NCBI GenBank assembly: GCA_026982515.1
Contig: JALSGY010000312.1
Coordinates: 1 to 15,494, forward strand
Origin: Paracoccaceae bacterium
GTDB taxonomy: Bacteria; Pseudomonadota; Alphaproteobacteria; Rhodobacterales; Rhodobacteraceae
DNA length: 15,494 bases
Direction: 5' to 3'
Shown: one piece after another, positions 1-7,612 of the stretch
How the letters are laid out: every line of letters starts with the position of its first letter
Position numbering within the stretch: position 1 is the stretch's first letter
The notes under the pieces: model-generated
Told to the model about the DNA's origin: nothing
Databases searched by the model: none
What the model saw: only the letters and a program-made list of their open reading frames with translations
Program-made: the position numbers and the translations under genes

Positions 1-1
1 C

Positions 2-1873
2 GCGGACAGCAAGCGCATCGAAAACGAAATGCCGTGGAAGGAACGCGACGTTCCGGCCACGATATATCAGTTCGTCTCCAGGGCGGCAGAGAAATATGGA
101 CCGGAAAAGGCGGTTTCCTTCCAGCTTCTGTCCGGCCCGGACGACAAGGCCGAGACCCTCACCTGGGCCGAATTCCACGCCCAGGCCACCCGCGCGGCCA
201 ACATGTTCCGCGCTCTCGGCGTGGAGGAAAGTGATGTGGTGGCCTATGTGCTGCCCAACTGCCACGAAACCCTGATCACCCTGATCGGGGGCATGGTGGC
301 GGGGATCGTCAACCCGATCAACCCGCTGCTTGAGCCCGGCCAGATGGGCGCCATCCTGCGTGAGACGGGCGCCAGGGTGGTGGTCACGCTCAAGGCCTTC
401 CCCAAGACGGATGTGGCGCAGAAGGTGGCCGAGGCGGTGGCGCTGGCCCCGAACGTGGAGACGGTGCTGGAGATCGACCTCAACCGTTACCTCACGCCGC
501 CCAAATCCTGGATCGTGCCGCTGGTGCGGCCCAAGAACCCGGTATCGCACAAGGCGCGGGTGCTCGATTTCAACCGCGAACTGGCGCGCCACAATGCCAC
601 CCTCGATTTTCCCGATGCCGAGGGTGACAGGATAGGCGCCTATTTCCATACCGGCGGCACCACCGGCATGCCGAAGGTGGCCCAGCACAAGTATTCGGGC
701 ATGATCTACAACGGCTGGCTGGGCGAAGAGCTGCTGTTCGCGCCCGGCGACAACGTGATGTGCCCGTTGCCGATGTTCCACGTCTTCGGGGTGCACGTGA
801 TCTTCATGGCGATGATCTCCTCGGGCGCCCATGTGGTGATGCCCACCCCGGCGGGCTATCGCGGCGACGGGGTGTTCGACAATTTCTGGAAGCTCATCGA
901 GCGGTGGAAGATCACCTTCATCATCGGTGTGCCCACGGCCTTCGCGGCACTGATGCAGCGCCCGGTGGATGCCGATGTCTCTTCCGTCAAGACGGCGTTT
1001 TCCGGCTCGGCGCCGCTGCCGGTGGAGCTGTTCAAGCGCTTCGAGAAGGCCACCGGCGTGTCCATCATCGAGGGCTATGGCCTGACCGAGGCCACCTGTC
1101 TGGTGTCGTGCAACCCCATCGACGGGCCGAAGAAGATCGGCTCGGTGGGCATTCCCTTCCCCTATACCGAGGTGCGGATTCTCGATTGCGATGCCGAAGG
1201 CAACATCAAGGCCGAGCGCGGCACCGACGAGGTGGGCGAGATCTGTGTCTTCAACCCCGGTGTCTATCCGGGCCACACCTATACCGAGCCCGACAAGAAC
1301 CGCGGGCTTTTCGCCGATGGCAAGTATCTGCGCACCGGTGATCTGGGGCGGATCGACGCCGATGGCTACATCTGGATCACCGGCCGTGCCAAGGATCTGA
1401 TCATCCGCGGCGGCCACAATATCGATCCGGCCGAGATCGAGGAGGCCCTGGCCGGCCACGAGGCGGTGGCCTTCGTCGGCGCCATCGGCCAGCCCGATGC
1501 CCACTCGGGCGAATTGCCCTGCGCTTATGTGGAACTGGTGGCGGACGCCACGGTGAGCACCGAGGAACTCATGGAATTCGCCCGCGAGCGCATCCAGGAA
1601 CGCGCCGCGATGCCGAAATACATCGAGATCCTGCCCGAGTTGCCGAAAACCGCCGTCGGGAAGGTCTTCAAGCCCGACCTGCGGCGCATGGCGATCACCC
1701 GTGTCTACAATGCCGCGCTGGTGGAGGCGGGGCTGGCAGCCGAAGTGGCAGAGGTGGTGGAAGAGAAGAAACGCGGCCTGGTGGCCCGCATCCGCCGCAC
1801 CGGCGAGGTGGACGAGGAAGCCGTGAGCAAGCTGCTGGGCGAGTTCCCCGGCCCGTGGGACTGGGCGGACTGA
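2..1873 (+). CDS. Acyl-CoA synthetase (AMP-forming), 5'-partial
   Basis: Acyl-CoA synthetase of the adenylate-forming (ANL) superfamily. It activates a carboxylic acid with ATP to an acyl-adenylate, then forms the CoA thioester. Counting from the ATG at 29, the A3 phosphate loop YFHTGGTTGMPK starts at residue 205, GYGLTE (A5) is at 349-354, YLRTGD (A7) at 433-438, the hinge GRAKDLIIRGG follows, and the A10 lysine of GKVFK is K545, so all core motifs are intact. The reading frame stays open to base 2, the ATG at 29 has no ribosome binding site, and the residues before it look coding, so the true start probably lies left of the window. At over 614 aa it is longer than short-chain synthetases and fits the roughly 630-aa AMP-binding group. 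It converges on the regulator gene. The acid substrate is unknown; a role in oxidising the product of the alcohol pathway next door is inference. Confidence 0.9.
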   Translation, partial: ADSKRIENEMPWKERDVPATIYQFVSRAAEKYGPEKAVSFQLLSGPDDKAETLTWAEFHAQATRAANMFRALGVEESDVVAYVLPNCHETLITLIGGMVAGIVNPINPLLEPGQMGAILRETGARVVVTLKAFPKTDVAQKVAEAVALAPNVETVLEIDLNRYLTPPKSWIVPLVRPKNPVSHKARVLDFNRELARHNATLDFPDAEGDRIGAYFHTGGTTGMPKVAQHKYSGMIYNGWLGEELLFAPGDNVMCPLPMFHVFGVHVIFMAMISSGAHVVMPTPAGYRGDGVFDNFWKLIERWKITFIIGVPTAFAALMQRPVDADVSSVKTAFSGSAPLPVELFKRFEKATGVSIIEGYGLTEATCLVSCNPIDGPKKIGSVGIPFPYTEVRILDCDAEGNIKAERGTDEVGEICVFNPGVYPGHTYTEPDKNRGLFADGKYLRTGDLGRIDADGYIWITGRAKDLIIRGGHNIDPAEIEEALAGHEAVAFVGAIGQPDAHSGELPCAYVELVADATVSTEELMEFARERIQERAAMPKYIEILPELPKTAVGKVFKPDLRRMAITRVYNAALVEAGLAAEVAEVVEEKKRGLVARIRRTGEVDEEAVSKLLGEFPGPWDWAD

Positions 1874-1947
1874 GCGCTGCCCGCCACCGCCATGAAGCGC
1901 CTGTCGTGCCCGCCGGGATCGGCAGGGTGAATCACGCCTCACCGGCC

Positions 1948-1962
1948 AAGGGAATCCCTTTT
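1948..1962. terminator. Weak hairpin between convergent genes
   Basis: AAGGG-AAT-CCCTT followed by two more T, in the 106-bp gap between the convergent acyl-CoA synthetase and regulator genes. The position suits a terminator for the rightward gene, but the stem is only 5 bp, so support is weak. Nothing else is recognisable in this gap. Confidence 0.25.
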
Positions 1963-1979
1963 GTGGGTATTTGGTCTAC

Positions 1980-3845
1980 CTAATTGCCCAGGTGGGCGTA
2001 AATCGTGGTGCGCGAGATCCCCAGCTGCCGGGCCACCAGGCTGATGTTGCCGCCTGCTTCGTGCAGCAGCTTGCGGATCCTGCGGCAGCGCTGTTCGCGC
2101 AGGGCCTTGCCCCGGCAGCGCGGACAGGCAGAAATTTCCTCGCCCGGCAGGGCTTGCAGGCATTGCAGGTCGTCCTTGCGCAGCACCGGGCGCCTGGCAT
2201 TGGCCACCATCAGCTGCAGGGCGCGCCTGAGGTCGCGGATGTTGTCCGGCCAGGAACGCTGACGAAGCTGGTCGATCACCGCTTTTGAAAGCACGTGATC
2301 TTCCGAGATGTCGGCCAGCAGCGCCTGGCAGATCTTGGCGAAATCGGTGCGCTCCTCCAGCTTCGGCAACTCGAACCGATAGCCCGAGATGGCCTGCAGC
2401 AGGCCGCGTTCCAGCACGCCCTCGGTGCGGAGCTCCTCCAGCGGGCGGGTGGTCGAAAACACGACCGCGCGGATGCGGCCCTCGTCGGGGCGGGCGGCAA
2501 GTTCGGCCACCGCTTCAAGGAAGCGGCGCAGATAGGGGCGCAGCGGAGCGGCGAGGGTGACGATCTCGTCGAACAGGATCGTGCCGCCGCTTTCGGTGAA
2601 ACGGTGCAGGAAATCGGCCGGGATCTGCCGGCTGGCAAACCCCGTCATGCGGTTCGGGGGCAACTCGAAGTCGGTGGCGGTGAGGGCGGCGCAATCGACC
2701 GGAAGGAACGGCGCCTGAGGGTGCAGACGGCGGTGTATCTCCTGCGCGGTGGCCCTCTTGCCGGTGCCGCTTTCGCCTTCGATGACCACCGGCAGGCCGA
2801 CGCGCGCGGCGTTGCAGGCCAGCCCGATCTGGCGGCGCAGCAGCTGATCTTCCATCACCAGGGTCTGCGGTCTGGCGGGTGCGGCCTGGGGGGCGGGGCT
2901 GGCCAAGGGCAGGGTGGCGCCCTGGTGGATACGTCGCGCCAGCTCGCCGCGCTGGGTGGAGTTACCGGCGGCAAAGACGGTGGAGCCCAGCCAGTCTTCC
3001 AGCAGCACCACCTTGCCGCGGATTACCTGGTGGATCAGATCGCTGAACGAGTTGCGGAAGATGTCGCAGAACGTGCAGTCTTTCCCGAGGTCGATCCCGT
3101 TGAGCATGGACACCGCGCGTGAGTTGCAGCCCCTCAGCCTGCCTTCCAGATCGAAGGCCAGAAGCCCCACGCTCATGGTGTTGAGGTATTCCTGCCGGGG
3201 ATGGAAGGATAGGACCACCGAGGATCCGTGATCTTCCAGAAACAGGCGGTTTTCGATGTTGGTGGCCGCCAGCTTGACCAGTGCCAGCGTGTGATGCTGG
3301 CGCGCGGTGATGTCCGAGGAGGCATCGATCAGCCCGACAATGCGGCCCCGGCTGTCGAAGATGGGTGCGGCAAGGCAGGATACGGTGGCGTGTTCGCGAA
3401 AGAAATGTTCCTGCCCGATCACCTTGGCGGGTTTGCGCGTGGCCAGCGCCAGGCCCAGGGCATTGGTGCCGCGCAGATCTTCCTTCCAGACGGTGCCGGG
3501 CACGATGGTGCGCCCGGTGGCGGTGCTCTTGAAATCGGGGTCCGCGATGGTGTCGAGCAGCACCCCGTCGCCATCGGCGAAGGCGACCATGAAATTGGTG
3601 CCTGCGATCTGGGAAAACAGCAGCTCCAGCTCTGGCCGTGCAAGCTGCGAGATGCGCCGGTTGCGGGCCCTGCGTTCGTTCAGTTCGGGCAGGGAGACGG
3701 CCGCATCGGTGGGCGGCGCCAGCGGATCCAGCCCGGCCCTGAGGCTGCGCCGCCAGCTGTTCTCGATGTCGCCGGGCACCAGCCCGGGCGGCACGTGACC
3801 GTGGGTTTCAAGCTGGCGCCGGGCAATGTGAAACTCGGTTGACAA
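1980..3845 (-). CDS. AcoR-type transcriptional regulator lacking GAFTGA
   Basis: Regulator of the acetoin-regulator (AcoR) type. Numbering from the TTG at 3845, it has an AcoR-style GAF sensor domain (PGTVWKEDLRGTNALG near residue 115), a PAS-like segment (about 215-290), an AAA+ domain with Walker A GESGTGK at 357-363 and Walker B-like GGTILFDEI with D426/E427, and a C-terminal Fis-type HTH (NISLVARQLGISRTTIYAHL) that ends the protein. The GAFTGA loop that contacts sigma-54 is absent from between the Walker motifs, and the arginine-finger segment is altered (LERGLLQAI where FREDLYYRL is usual). A CPRC pair plus a third Cys (C574, C577, C587) precedes the HTH. Start: an ATG at 3911 gives 22 more residues with no ribosome site; the TTG has AGGGGGG 11 nt upstream and begins near where homology seems to start. 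It probably controls the divergent alcohol dehydrogenase/ABC operon, perhaps through sigma-70. Confidence 0.87.
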   Translation of the reverse strand: MSTEFHIARRQLETHGHVPPGLVPGDIENSWRRSLRAGLDPLAPPTDAAVSLPELNERRARNRRISQLARPELELLFSQIAGTNFMVAFADGDGVLLDTIADPDFKSTATGRTIVPGTVWKEDLRGTNALGLALATRKPAKVIGQEHFFREHATVSCLAAPIFDSRGRIVGLIDASSDITARQHHTLALVKLAATNIENRLFLEDHGSSVVLSFHPRQEYLNTMSVGLLAFDLEGRLRGCNSRAVSMLNGIDLGKDCTFCDIFRNSFSDLIHQVIRGKVVLLEDWLGSTVFAAGNSTQRGELARRIHQGATLPLASPAPQAAPARPQTLVMEDQLLRRQIGLACNAARVGLPVVIEGESGTGKRATAQEIHRRLHPQAPFLPVDCAALTATDFELPPNRMTGFASRQIPADFLHRFTESGGTILFDEIVTLAAPLRPYLRRFLEAVAELAARPDEGRIRAVVFSTTRPLEELRTEGVLERGLLQAISGYRFELPKLEERTDFAKICQALLADISEDHVLSKAVIDQLRQRSWPDNIRDLRRALQLMVANARRPVLRKDDLQCLQALPGEEISACPRCRGKALREQRCRRIRKLLHEAGGNISLVARQLGISRTTIYAHLGN

Positions 3846-3931
3846 TATCCCGCGATCCCCCCTATCAGACGGCGATTCCGTGCCCAGTCTGGGGCCAGCA
3901 TAGCAAACCATGCAAACGGCAATCCACGAAC

Positions 3932-3948
3932 TGTTCAGTTCCTGAACA
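3932..3948. promoter_or_regulatory. Palindromic operator TGTTCAG-N3-CTGAACA
   Basis: A perfect 7-bp inverted repeat with a 3-bp spacer (TTC) lies between the divergent regulator and alcohol dehydrogenase genes. The half-site CTGAACAC recurs at 3974-3981, 32 bp away, about three helical turns, as a direct repeat. This is the expected layout of a dimer-binding site for a Fis-type HTH regulator, most likely the adjacent AcoR-type protein. Binding is inferred. Confidence 0.6.
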
Positions 3949-3973
3949 CACTAACCCCCCGACCTGATCTTTT

Positions 3974-3981
3974 CTGAACAC
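3974..3981. promoter_or_regulatory. Second operator half-site CTGAACAC
   Basis: Exact 8-base copy of the right half of the palindrome at 3932-3948 (with its next base), same orientation, 32 bp downstream. The left half is poorly conserved (TGATC at 3965-3969, with spacing shorter by one). It could be a weaker second site allowing cooperative binding. Confidence 0.4.
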
Positions 3982-4002
3982 TGTTTTCCGTCGCCCGATG
4001 GA

Positions 4003-4018
4003 GGGCGGCGATTATGCT
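4003..4018 (+). promoter_or_regulatory. Sigma-54-like GG-N10-GC element (weak)
   Basis: GG at 4004-4005 and GC at 4016-4017 are exactly 10 bp apart, and the element reads GGC...TGCT. It would start transcription around 4029, ahead of the alcohol dehydrogenase start at 4052. The -24 box matches poorly beyond GGC, and the neighbouring regulator lacks GAFTGA, which argues against sigma-54 use. A sigma-70 reading of TATGCT (4014-4019) as a -10 box has no good -35. Confidence 0.2.
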
Positions 4019-4051
4019 TGGGCTGGTATTTACAGGCTGTGGGAGCACATC

Positions 4052-5104
4052 ATGAAAGCCCAGGTATTGGAAGCATATGACGAGGAATTGTCGGCACCGT
4101 CATGGGTGACCATGAAGGAGGTTCCCGACCCGAAGATCGAGAAATCGACCGACGTGATCGTGCGCATCGGCGGGGCCGGGGTCTGCCGCACCGACCTGCA
4201 CATCATCGAGGGCATCTGGCGCCCGCACATGGATCCCACGGGCGATGCCCTGCTGCCACTGATCATGGGGCATGAAAATGCCGGCTGGATCGAGGAGATC
4301 GGCCCCGAGGTCGAGCACCTCAAGGTCGGCGATCCGGTGATCGTGCATCCCAAGATCTCGGACGGGACTTGTCTCGCCTGCCGCCGCGGCGAGGACATGC
4401 ATGGCGACGGCCCCTTTCCGGGGCTCGACAGCGACGGCGGCTATGCCGAGTTCCTCAAGACCTCGATGCGCAACATCGTGACCCTGCCGAAGACGCTGGC
4501 GCCGAAGGACGTGGCACCCTATTCGGATGCCGGGCTGACCGCCTACCGGGCGGCCAAGAAGGCCTCGCGCCATCTGCTGCCGGGCGAGAAATGCGTGGTC
4601 ATCGGGGCCGGGGGGCTGGGCCATATCGGCATCCAGGTGCTGCGCGCGATGTGCGCGGCCGACATCATCGTGGTGGACATCTCGGATACCTCGCTGAAGC
4701 TGGCCGAGGAATGCGGCGCCCACCATCTGGTGAAGGCTGACGGCAACGAGGTAGAGGCGGTGCTGGAACTCACCGGCGGCAACGGCGCCGAGGCGGTGCT
4801 GGATTTCGTCGGCGAGAAGGGCACCACCAGCAAGGGCCTGGCCATGACCCGGGCGATGGGGAACTACTACATCATCGGCTATGGCGAGGATATCCAGGTG
4901 CCGGCCGTGGACATGATCATCACCGAACGCAACATCATCGGCAACCTGGTCGGCACCTGGGCCGAACTGACCGAGCTGATGGAGCTGGCGCACCGGGGCA
5001 TGGTCAATCTGGCGATCAAGGAATACGCGCTCGCCGATGCCAACCAGGCACTCAGGGATCTGCGCGACGGCAAGATCAGGGGGCGTGCAGTTCTGATACC
5101 CTGA
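4052..5104 (+). CDS. Zinc-type NAD-dependent alcohol dehydrogenase
   Basis: 350-aa cytoplasmic medium-chain (MDR) alcohol dehydrogenase; oxidises an alcohol to an aldehyde or ketone. The catalytic zinc site is present: C45 in GVCRTDLH and H74-E75 in GHENAG. The Rossmann motif GAGGLG begins near residue 185 and is followed by VVDIS, whose acidic residue suggests NAD rather than NADP. The structural-zinc lobe is degenerate: of the usual four cysteines only C107 and C110 remain (DGTCLACRRGEDMHG), with D104 and G118 at the other positions. Start: ATG 4052 has GTGGGAG at 4039-4045; an in-frame ATG at 3998 has no such site and adds unrelated residues. It is first in the operon, 33 bp before the solute-binding protein, so it probably acts on the imported compound. 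The exact alcohol is unknown. Confidence 0.92.
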   Translation: MKAQVLEAYDEELSAPSWVTMKEVPDPKIEKSTDVIVRIGGAGVCRTDLHIIEGIWRPHMDPTGDALLPLIMGHENAGWIEEIGPEVEHLKVGDPVIVHPKISDGTCLACRRGEDMHGDGPFPGLDSDGGYAEFLKTSMRNIVTLPKTLAPKDVAPYSDAGLTAYRAAKKASRHLLPGEKCVVIGAGGLGHIGIQVLRAMCAADIIVVDISDTSLKLAEECGAHHLVKADGNEVEAVLELTGGNGAEAVLDFVGEKGTTSKGLAMTRAMGNYYIIGYGEDIQVPAVDMIITERNIIGNLVGTWAELTELMELAHRGMVNLAIKEYALADANQALRDLRDGKIRGRAVLIP

Positions 5105-5137
5105 GGACGGGACGACAAATCAAACTGGGAGGAGAAA

Positions 5138-6670
5138 ATGAAACCGATCAAGATGGCGCTGCTTCTGTCAAGCAGCATCGCGCTGGCGGGGCAGGGTGCC
5201 CTGGCGCAGGGGGACTATTCGCGCTTCGGCATCAAGGAGGACCTGCCCGGCACCTGCAGCTATGCCGAGATCGACAAGAAGGATTACAGCGGCAAGACGC
5301 TCAACATCATCACCCATGCGATTCCGGTTATGGGAGAGCCCACTGCGCTGCACGCCAAGCAGTTCAGCGAGTTGACCGGCGCCGAGGTGAACGTGGTGCA
5401 CGTGCCCTTCGGCGATCTGTTCCAGCGCATCATGATCCCGTTCCAGACCGGCCAGAACGCCTATGACGTGATGTTCTACGGCTCGCTCTGGATCGGCGAT
5501 CTCAACCCCTTCCTCGAACCGGTGCCGGAGTTCTACCGCAACTCCACCGGCATGAAGGATGTGACGCCCAACTATATCGGCGTGGCCTCGTGGGGCGACC
5601 AGATGGTGCAGTATCCGGTGGACGGCGACCGCCACTATCTGAAGTACCGCACCGACGTCTTCGACAATCCCGAGCTTCAGGCGAAATACAAGGAGGCCAC
5701 CGGCAAGGAACTGAAGGTGCCGGCCACCTGGGAGGAATACAACGAGGTTGCCGCCTTCTTCACCGACTGGGACTGGGACGGCGACGGCGAAAAGAACTAC
5801 GGCTCGGCCGAGGTGGTCAAGCGCGACGACCTGATGTTCTCGGCCTTCATCAGCCGGGTGGCGCCCTTTGCCAAGCACCCCGACGTCAAGGGCGGGTTCT
5901 TCTTCGACCTCGAAACCATGGAGCCGCTGGTCAACACGCCTGGTTGGGTGCGCGGGCTGGAGCTGTTCGTCGAGGCGCAGAAGACCTTCCCGCCGGGCGG
6001 CAACAACTTCGGACTGGGCGACGAGATCTTCTCGTTCGGCGGCGGGCAGACGCTGATGAGCTACAGCTGGGATGATGCCTATATCCAAGCCATGCAGCCC
6101 GACAGCCGCATCCGCGACAAGGTGGCCGCGGCGCCGCTGCCGGGCTCCTACGAGGTGTGGAACCGCGAGACCGGCCAGTGGGACAGGTTCGACGAGCCCA
6201 ACCGCGCGCCCTACATCACCTGGGGCTGGACGGCCGCGGTGTCGAAAAGCTCGCAGGTCAAGGAGGTGGCCTTCGATTTCCTGTGCTTCTTCTCGAACGA
6301 GGCCAACACGCTGAGCGACCTGCAGATCGGCCGCTTCGGCGTCAACCCCTACCGCAATTCTCACTTCACGCTGGATCTGTGGCAGGACAAGCTGGGCTGG
6401 AGCGAGAAATCCGCCCAGACCTACATCGACACGCTTTCGGGGATGGACCTGAGCCGCAACCGCGTGTTCGACCTGCGGGTGCCGGGCGTGAACCAGTTCA
6501 TGTCGGCGCTGGCCGTGGGGGTCTCCGAGGCGCTGGCCGGGCAGAAGACGCCGCAGGAAGCGCTTGACGGCGTGGCCGAGCAGTGGCGCGCCATCGTCGA
6601 CCGGATCGGCAAGGATACGGTGCGCGAGGCCTATGCGAAAGTTGTTGCATTGGAAGACAACTTGCAATGA
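5138..6670 (+). CDS. ABC transporter periplasmic solute-binding protein
   Basis: 510-aa extracellular solute-binding protein of the sugar/polyol (family 1) type. It has a Sec signal peptide: a basic start MKPIKM, a hydrophobic core, and a likely cleavage after ALA near residue 23. The mature protein is periplasmic and delivers substrate to the two permeases encoded downstream. Typical segments are LNIITHAIPVMGEP near the mature N-terminus, TGQNAYDVMFYGS, and VPATWEEYNEVAAFF. A DWDWDGDGE stretch (D210-E218) resembles a DxDxDG calcium loop. Strong ribosome site GGGAGGAG at 5127-5134. The family is broad; its partner ATPases resemble those of the glycerol importer GlpSTPQV, but this protein does not look like a close GlpV and is shorter than the GlpV length I recall (about 570 aa), so another alcohol or polyol is possible. 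A strong hairpin follows the gene. Confidence 0.9.
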   Translation: MKPIKMALLLSSSIALAGQGALAQGDYSRFGIKEDLPGTCSYAEIDKKDYSGKTLNIITHAIPVMGEPTALHAKQFSELTGAEVNVVHVPFGDLFQRIMIPFQTGQNAYDVMFYGSLWIGDLNPFLEPVPEFYRNSTGMKDVTPNYIGVASWGDQMVQYPVDGDRHYLKYRTDVFDNPELQAKYKEATGKELKVPATWEEYNEVAAFFTDWDWDGDGEKNYGSAEVVKRDDLMFSAFISRVAPFAKHPDVKGGFFFDLETMEPLVNTPGWVRGLELFVEAQKTFPPGGNNFGLGDEIFSFGGGQTLMSYSWDDAYIQAMQPDSRIRDKVAAAPLPGSYEVWNRETGQWDRFDEPNRAPYITWGWTAAVSKSSQVKEVAFDFLCFFSNEANTLSDLQIGRFGVNPYRNSHFTLDLWQDKLGWSEKSAQTYIDTLSGMDLSRNRVFDLRVPGVNQFMSALAVGVSEALAGQKTPQEALDGVAEQWRAIVDRIGKDTVREAYAKVVALEDNLQ

Positions 6671-6676
6671 ACTTCG

Positions 6677-6704
6677 GGCCGGGAGGGCCTCTGCCCTCCC
6701 GGCC
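6677..6704 (+). promoter_or_regulatory. Intercistronic 12-bp hairpin after solute-binding protein
   Basis: GGCCGGGAGGGC-CTCT-GCCCTCCCGGCC: a perfect 12-bp, nearly all G/C stem with a 4-nt loop, starting 7 bp after the solute-binding protein stop and 38 bp before the first permease start. No T run follows, so it is more likely an mRNA 3'-end stabiliser or partial attenuator than a full terminator. Such elements are known between binding-protein and permease genes (malE-malF), where they raise binding-protein yield relative to membrane components. Confidence 0.7.
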
Positions 6705-6742
6705 GCCCATCAAGAAAAATAACGGTGAGGGGGGAAGCAGCG

Positions 6743-7609
6743 ATGTATCGGGACAAGTATTTCTTTCTGCTGCCCGGGCTCGTCGTTCTGATCGCGATCA
6801 TCATCTTCCCGCTTCTGTTCACGATCCGCGTCAGCTTTTCCAGCTGGGACGTGTTCCAGCCCGGGCTTGACTACATCGGCGGGCGGAACTTCGCCCGGGT
6901 GTTCGAGGATACCCGTTTCTGGGAAAGCCTGCTGCGGCTTTCTGTGCTGTCGGTTTCCTCGGTGCTGCTGCAATACGTGATCGGCTTTGCCCTGGCCCTG
7001 GCAGTGTGGCGCGAGATTCGCTTTCGCCGCTTCTTCCGGGTGCTGTTCCTGGTGCCGATGATGACCACGCCGGTGGTGATGTCGGTGATCTGGCGCACCA
7101 TCTTCCACGAAAGCCTCGGCCCGGCCAACGACATCCTGCAGGCCATCGGGCTGGGCACGGTGCCGTGGCTGTCCACCGGGACGGCGGCCTTCATCTCGGT
7201 GCTGATCGTCGAGGTCTGGCAGTGGACGCCCTTCATGTTCCTGCTGCTGCTGGCGGGGCTGGTGTCGCTGCCGCGCGAGCCCTACCTCGCCGCAGCCATC
7301 GATGGCGCCGGGCCGATCCGCACCTTCCTGCAGGTCACCTTCCCGCTGATGGCGCCGATCACCATCGGGGCGATCATCATCCGTCTGATCGAGGCCTCCA
7401 AGATCATGGAAACCGTCTATGTGATGACATCGGGCGGGCCGGGCACGGCCACCGAGACGTCGAGCTACTACATCTACATCCGCGGCCTGCGCGATTTCCA
7501 GATCGGCTATTCGGCGGCACTGTCGCTGACCTATCTGGTCATCATGATCGTCAGCCTGACGATCATCGCCAAGGTGCTGGCGCGGATGCTGCTGCCGAGG
7601 GAGGGCTGA
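6743..7609 (+). CDS. ABC transporter permease (MalF type)
   Basis: 288-aa inner-membrane permease of the binding-protein-dependent sugar/polyol family. It begins with a cytoplasmic MYRDKY and a first membrane helix (about residues 6-27), then several more hydrophobic segments, and carries the EAA loop EPYLAAAIDGAGPIRTFLQV (near residue 179) that docks onto an ATPase subunit. Start: ATG 6743 preceded by a GAGGGGGGAAG ribosome site; the GTG at 6725 lies upstream of that site and is less likely. It forms the translocation channel with the next gene product and stands 72 bp behind the binding-protein gene, with a hairpin between. It was assigned MalF-like because it comes first of the pair. Confidence 0.92.
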   Translation: MYRDKYFFLLPGLVVLIAIIIFPLLFTIRVSFSSWDVFQPGLDYIGGRNFARVFEDTRFWESLLRLSVLSVSSVLLQYVIGFALALAVWREIRFRRFFRVLFLVPMMTTPVVMSVIWRTIFHESLGPANDILQAIGLGTVPWLSTGTAAFISVLIVEVWQWTPFMFLLLLAGLVSLPREPYLAAAIDGAGPIRTFLQVTFPLMAPITIGAIIIRLIEASKIMETVYVMTSGGPGTATETSSYYIYIRGLRDFQIGYSAALSLTYLVIMIVSLTIIAKVLARMLLPREG

Positions 7610-7612
7610 GCG

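Noticed and set aside
1986..1997. GCCCA-GG-TGGGC hairpin at the end of the regulator gene as a terminator
   Set aside because: It lies within the final HTH codons, has a 2-nt loop and no T run; coding constraint explains it better.
3998..4051. Upstream ATG for the alcohol dehydrogenase
   Set aside because: No ribosome site; the extra 18 residues do not resemble the family start, and ATG 4052 has GTGGGAG at correct spacing.
6725..6742. GTG start for the first permease
   Set aside because: It lies before the GAGGGGGGAAG ribosome site that serves ATG 6743.
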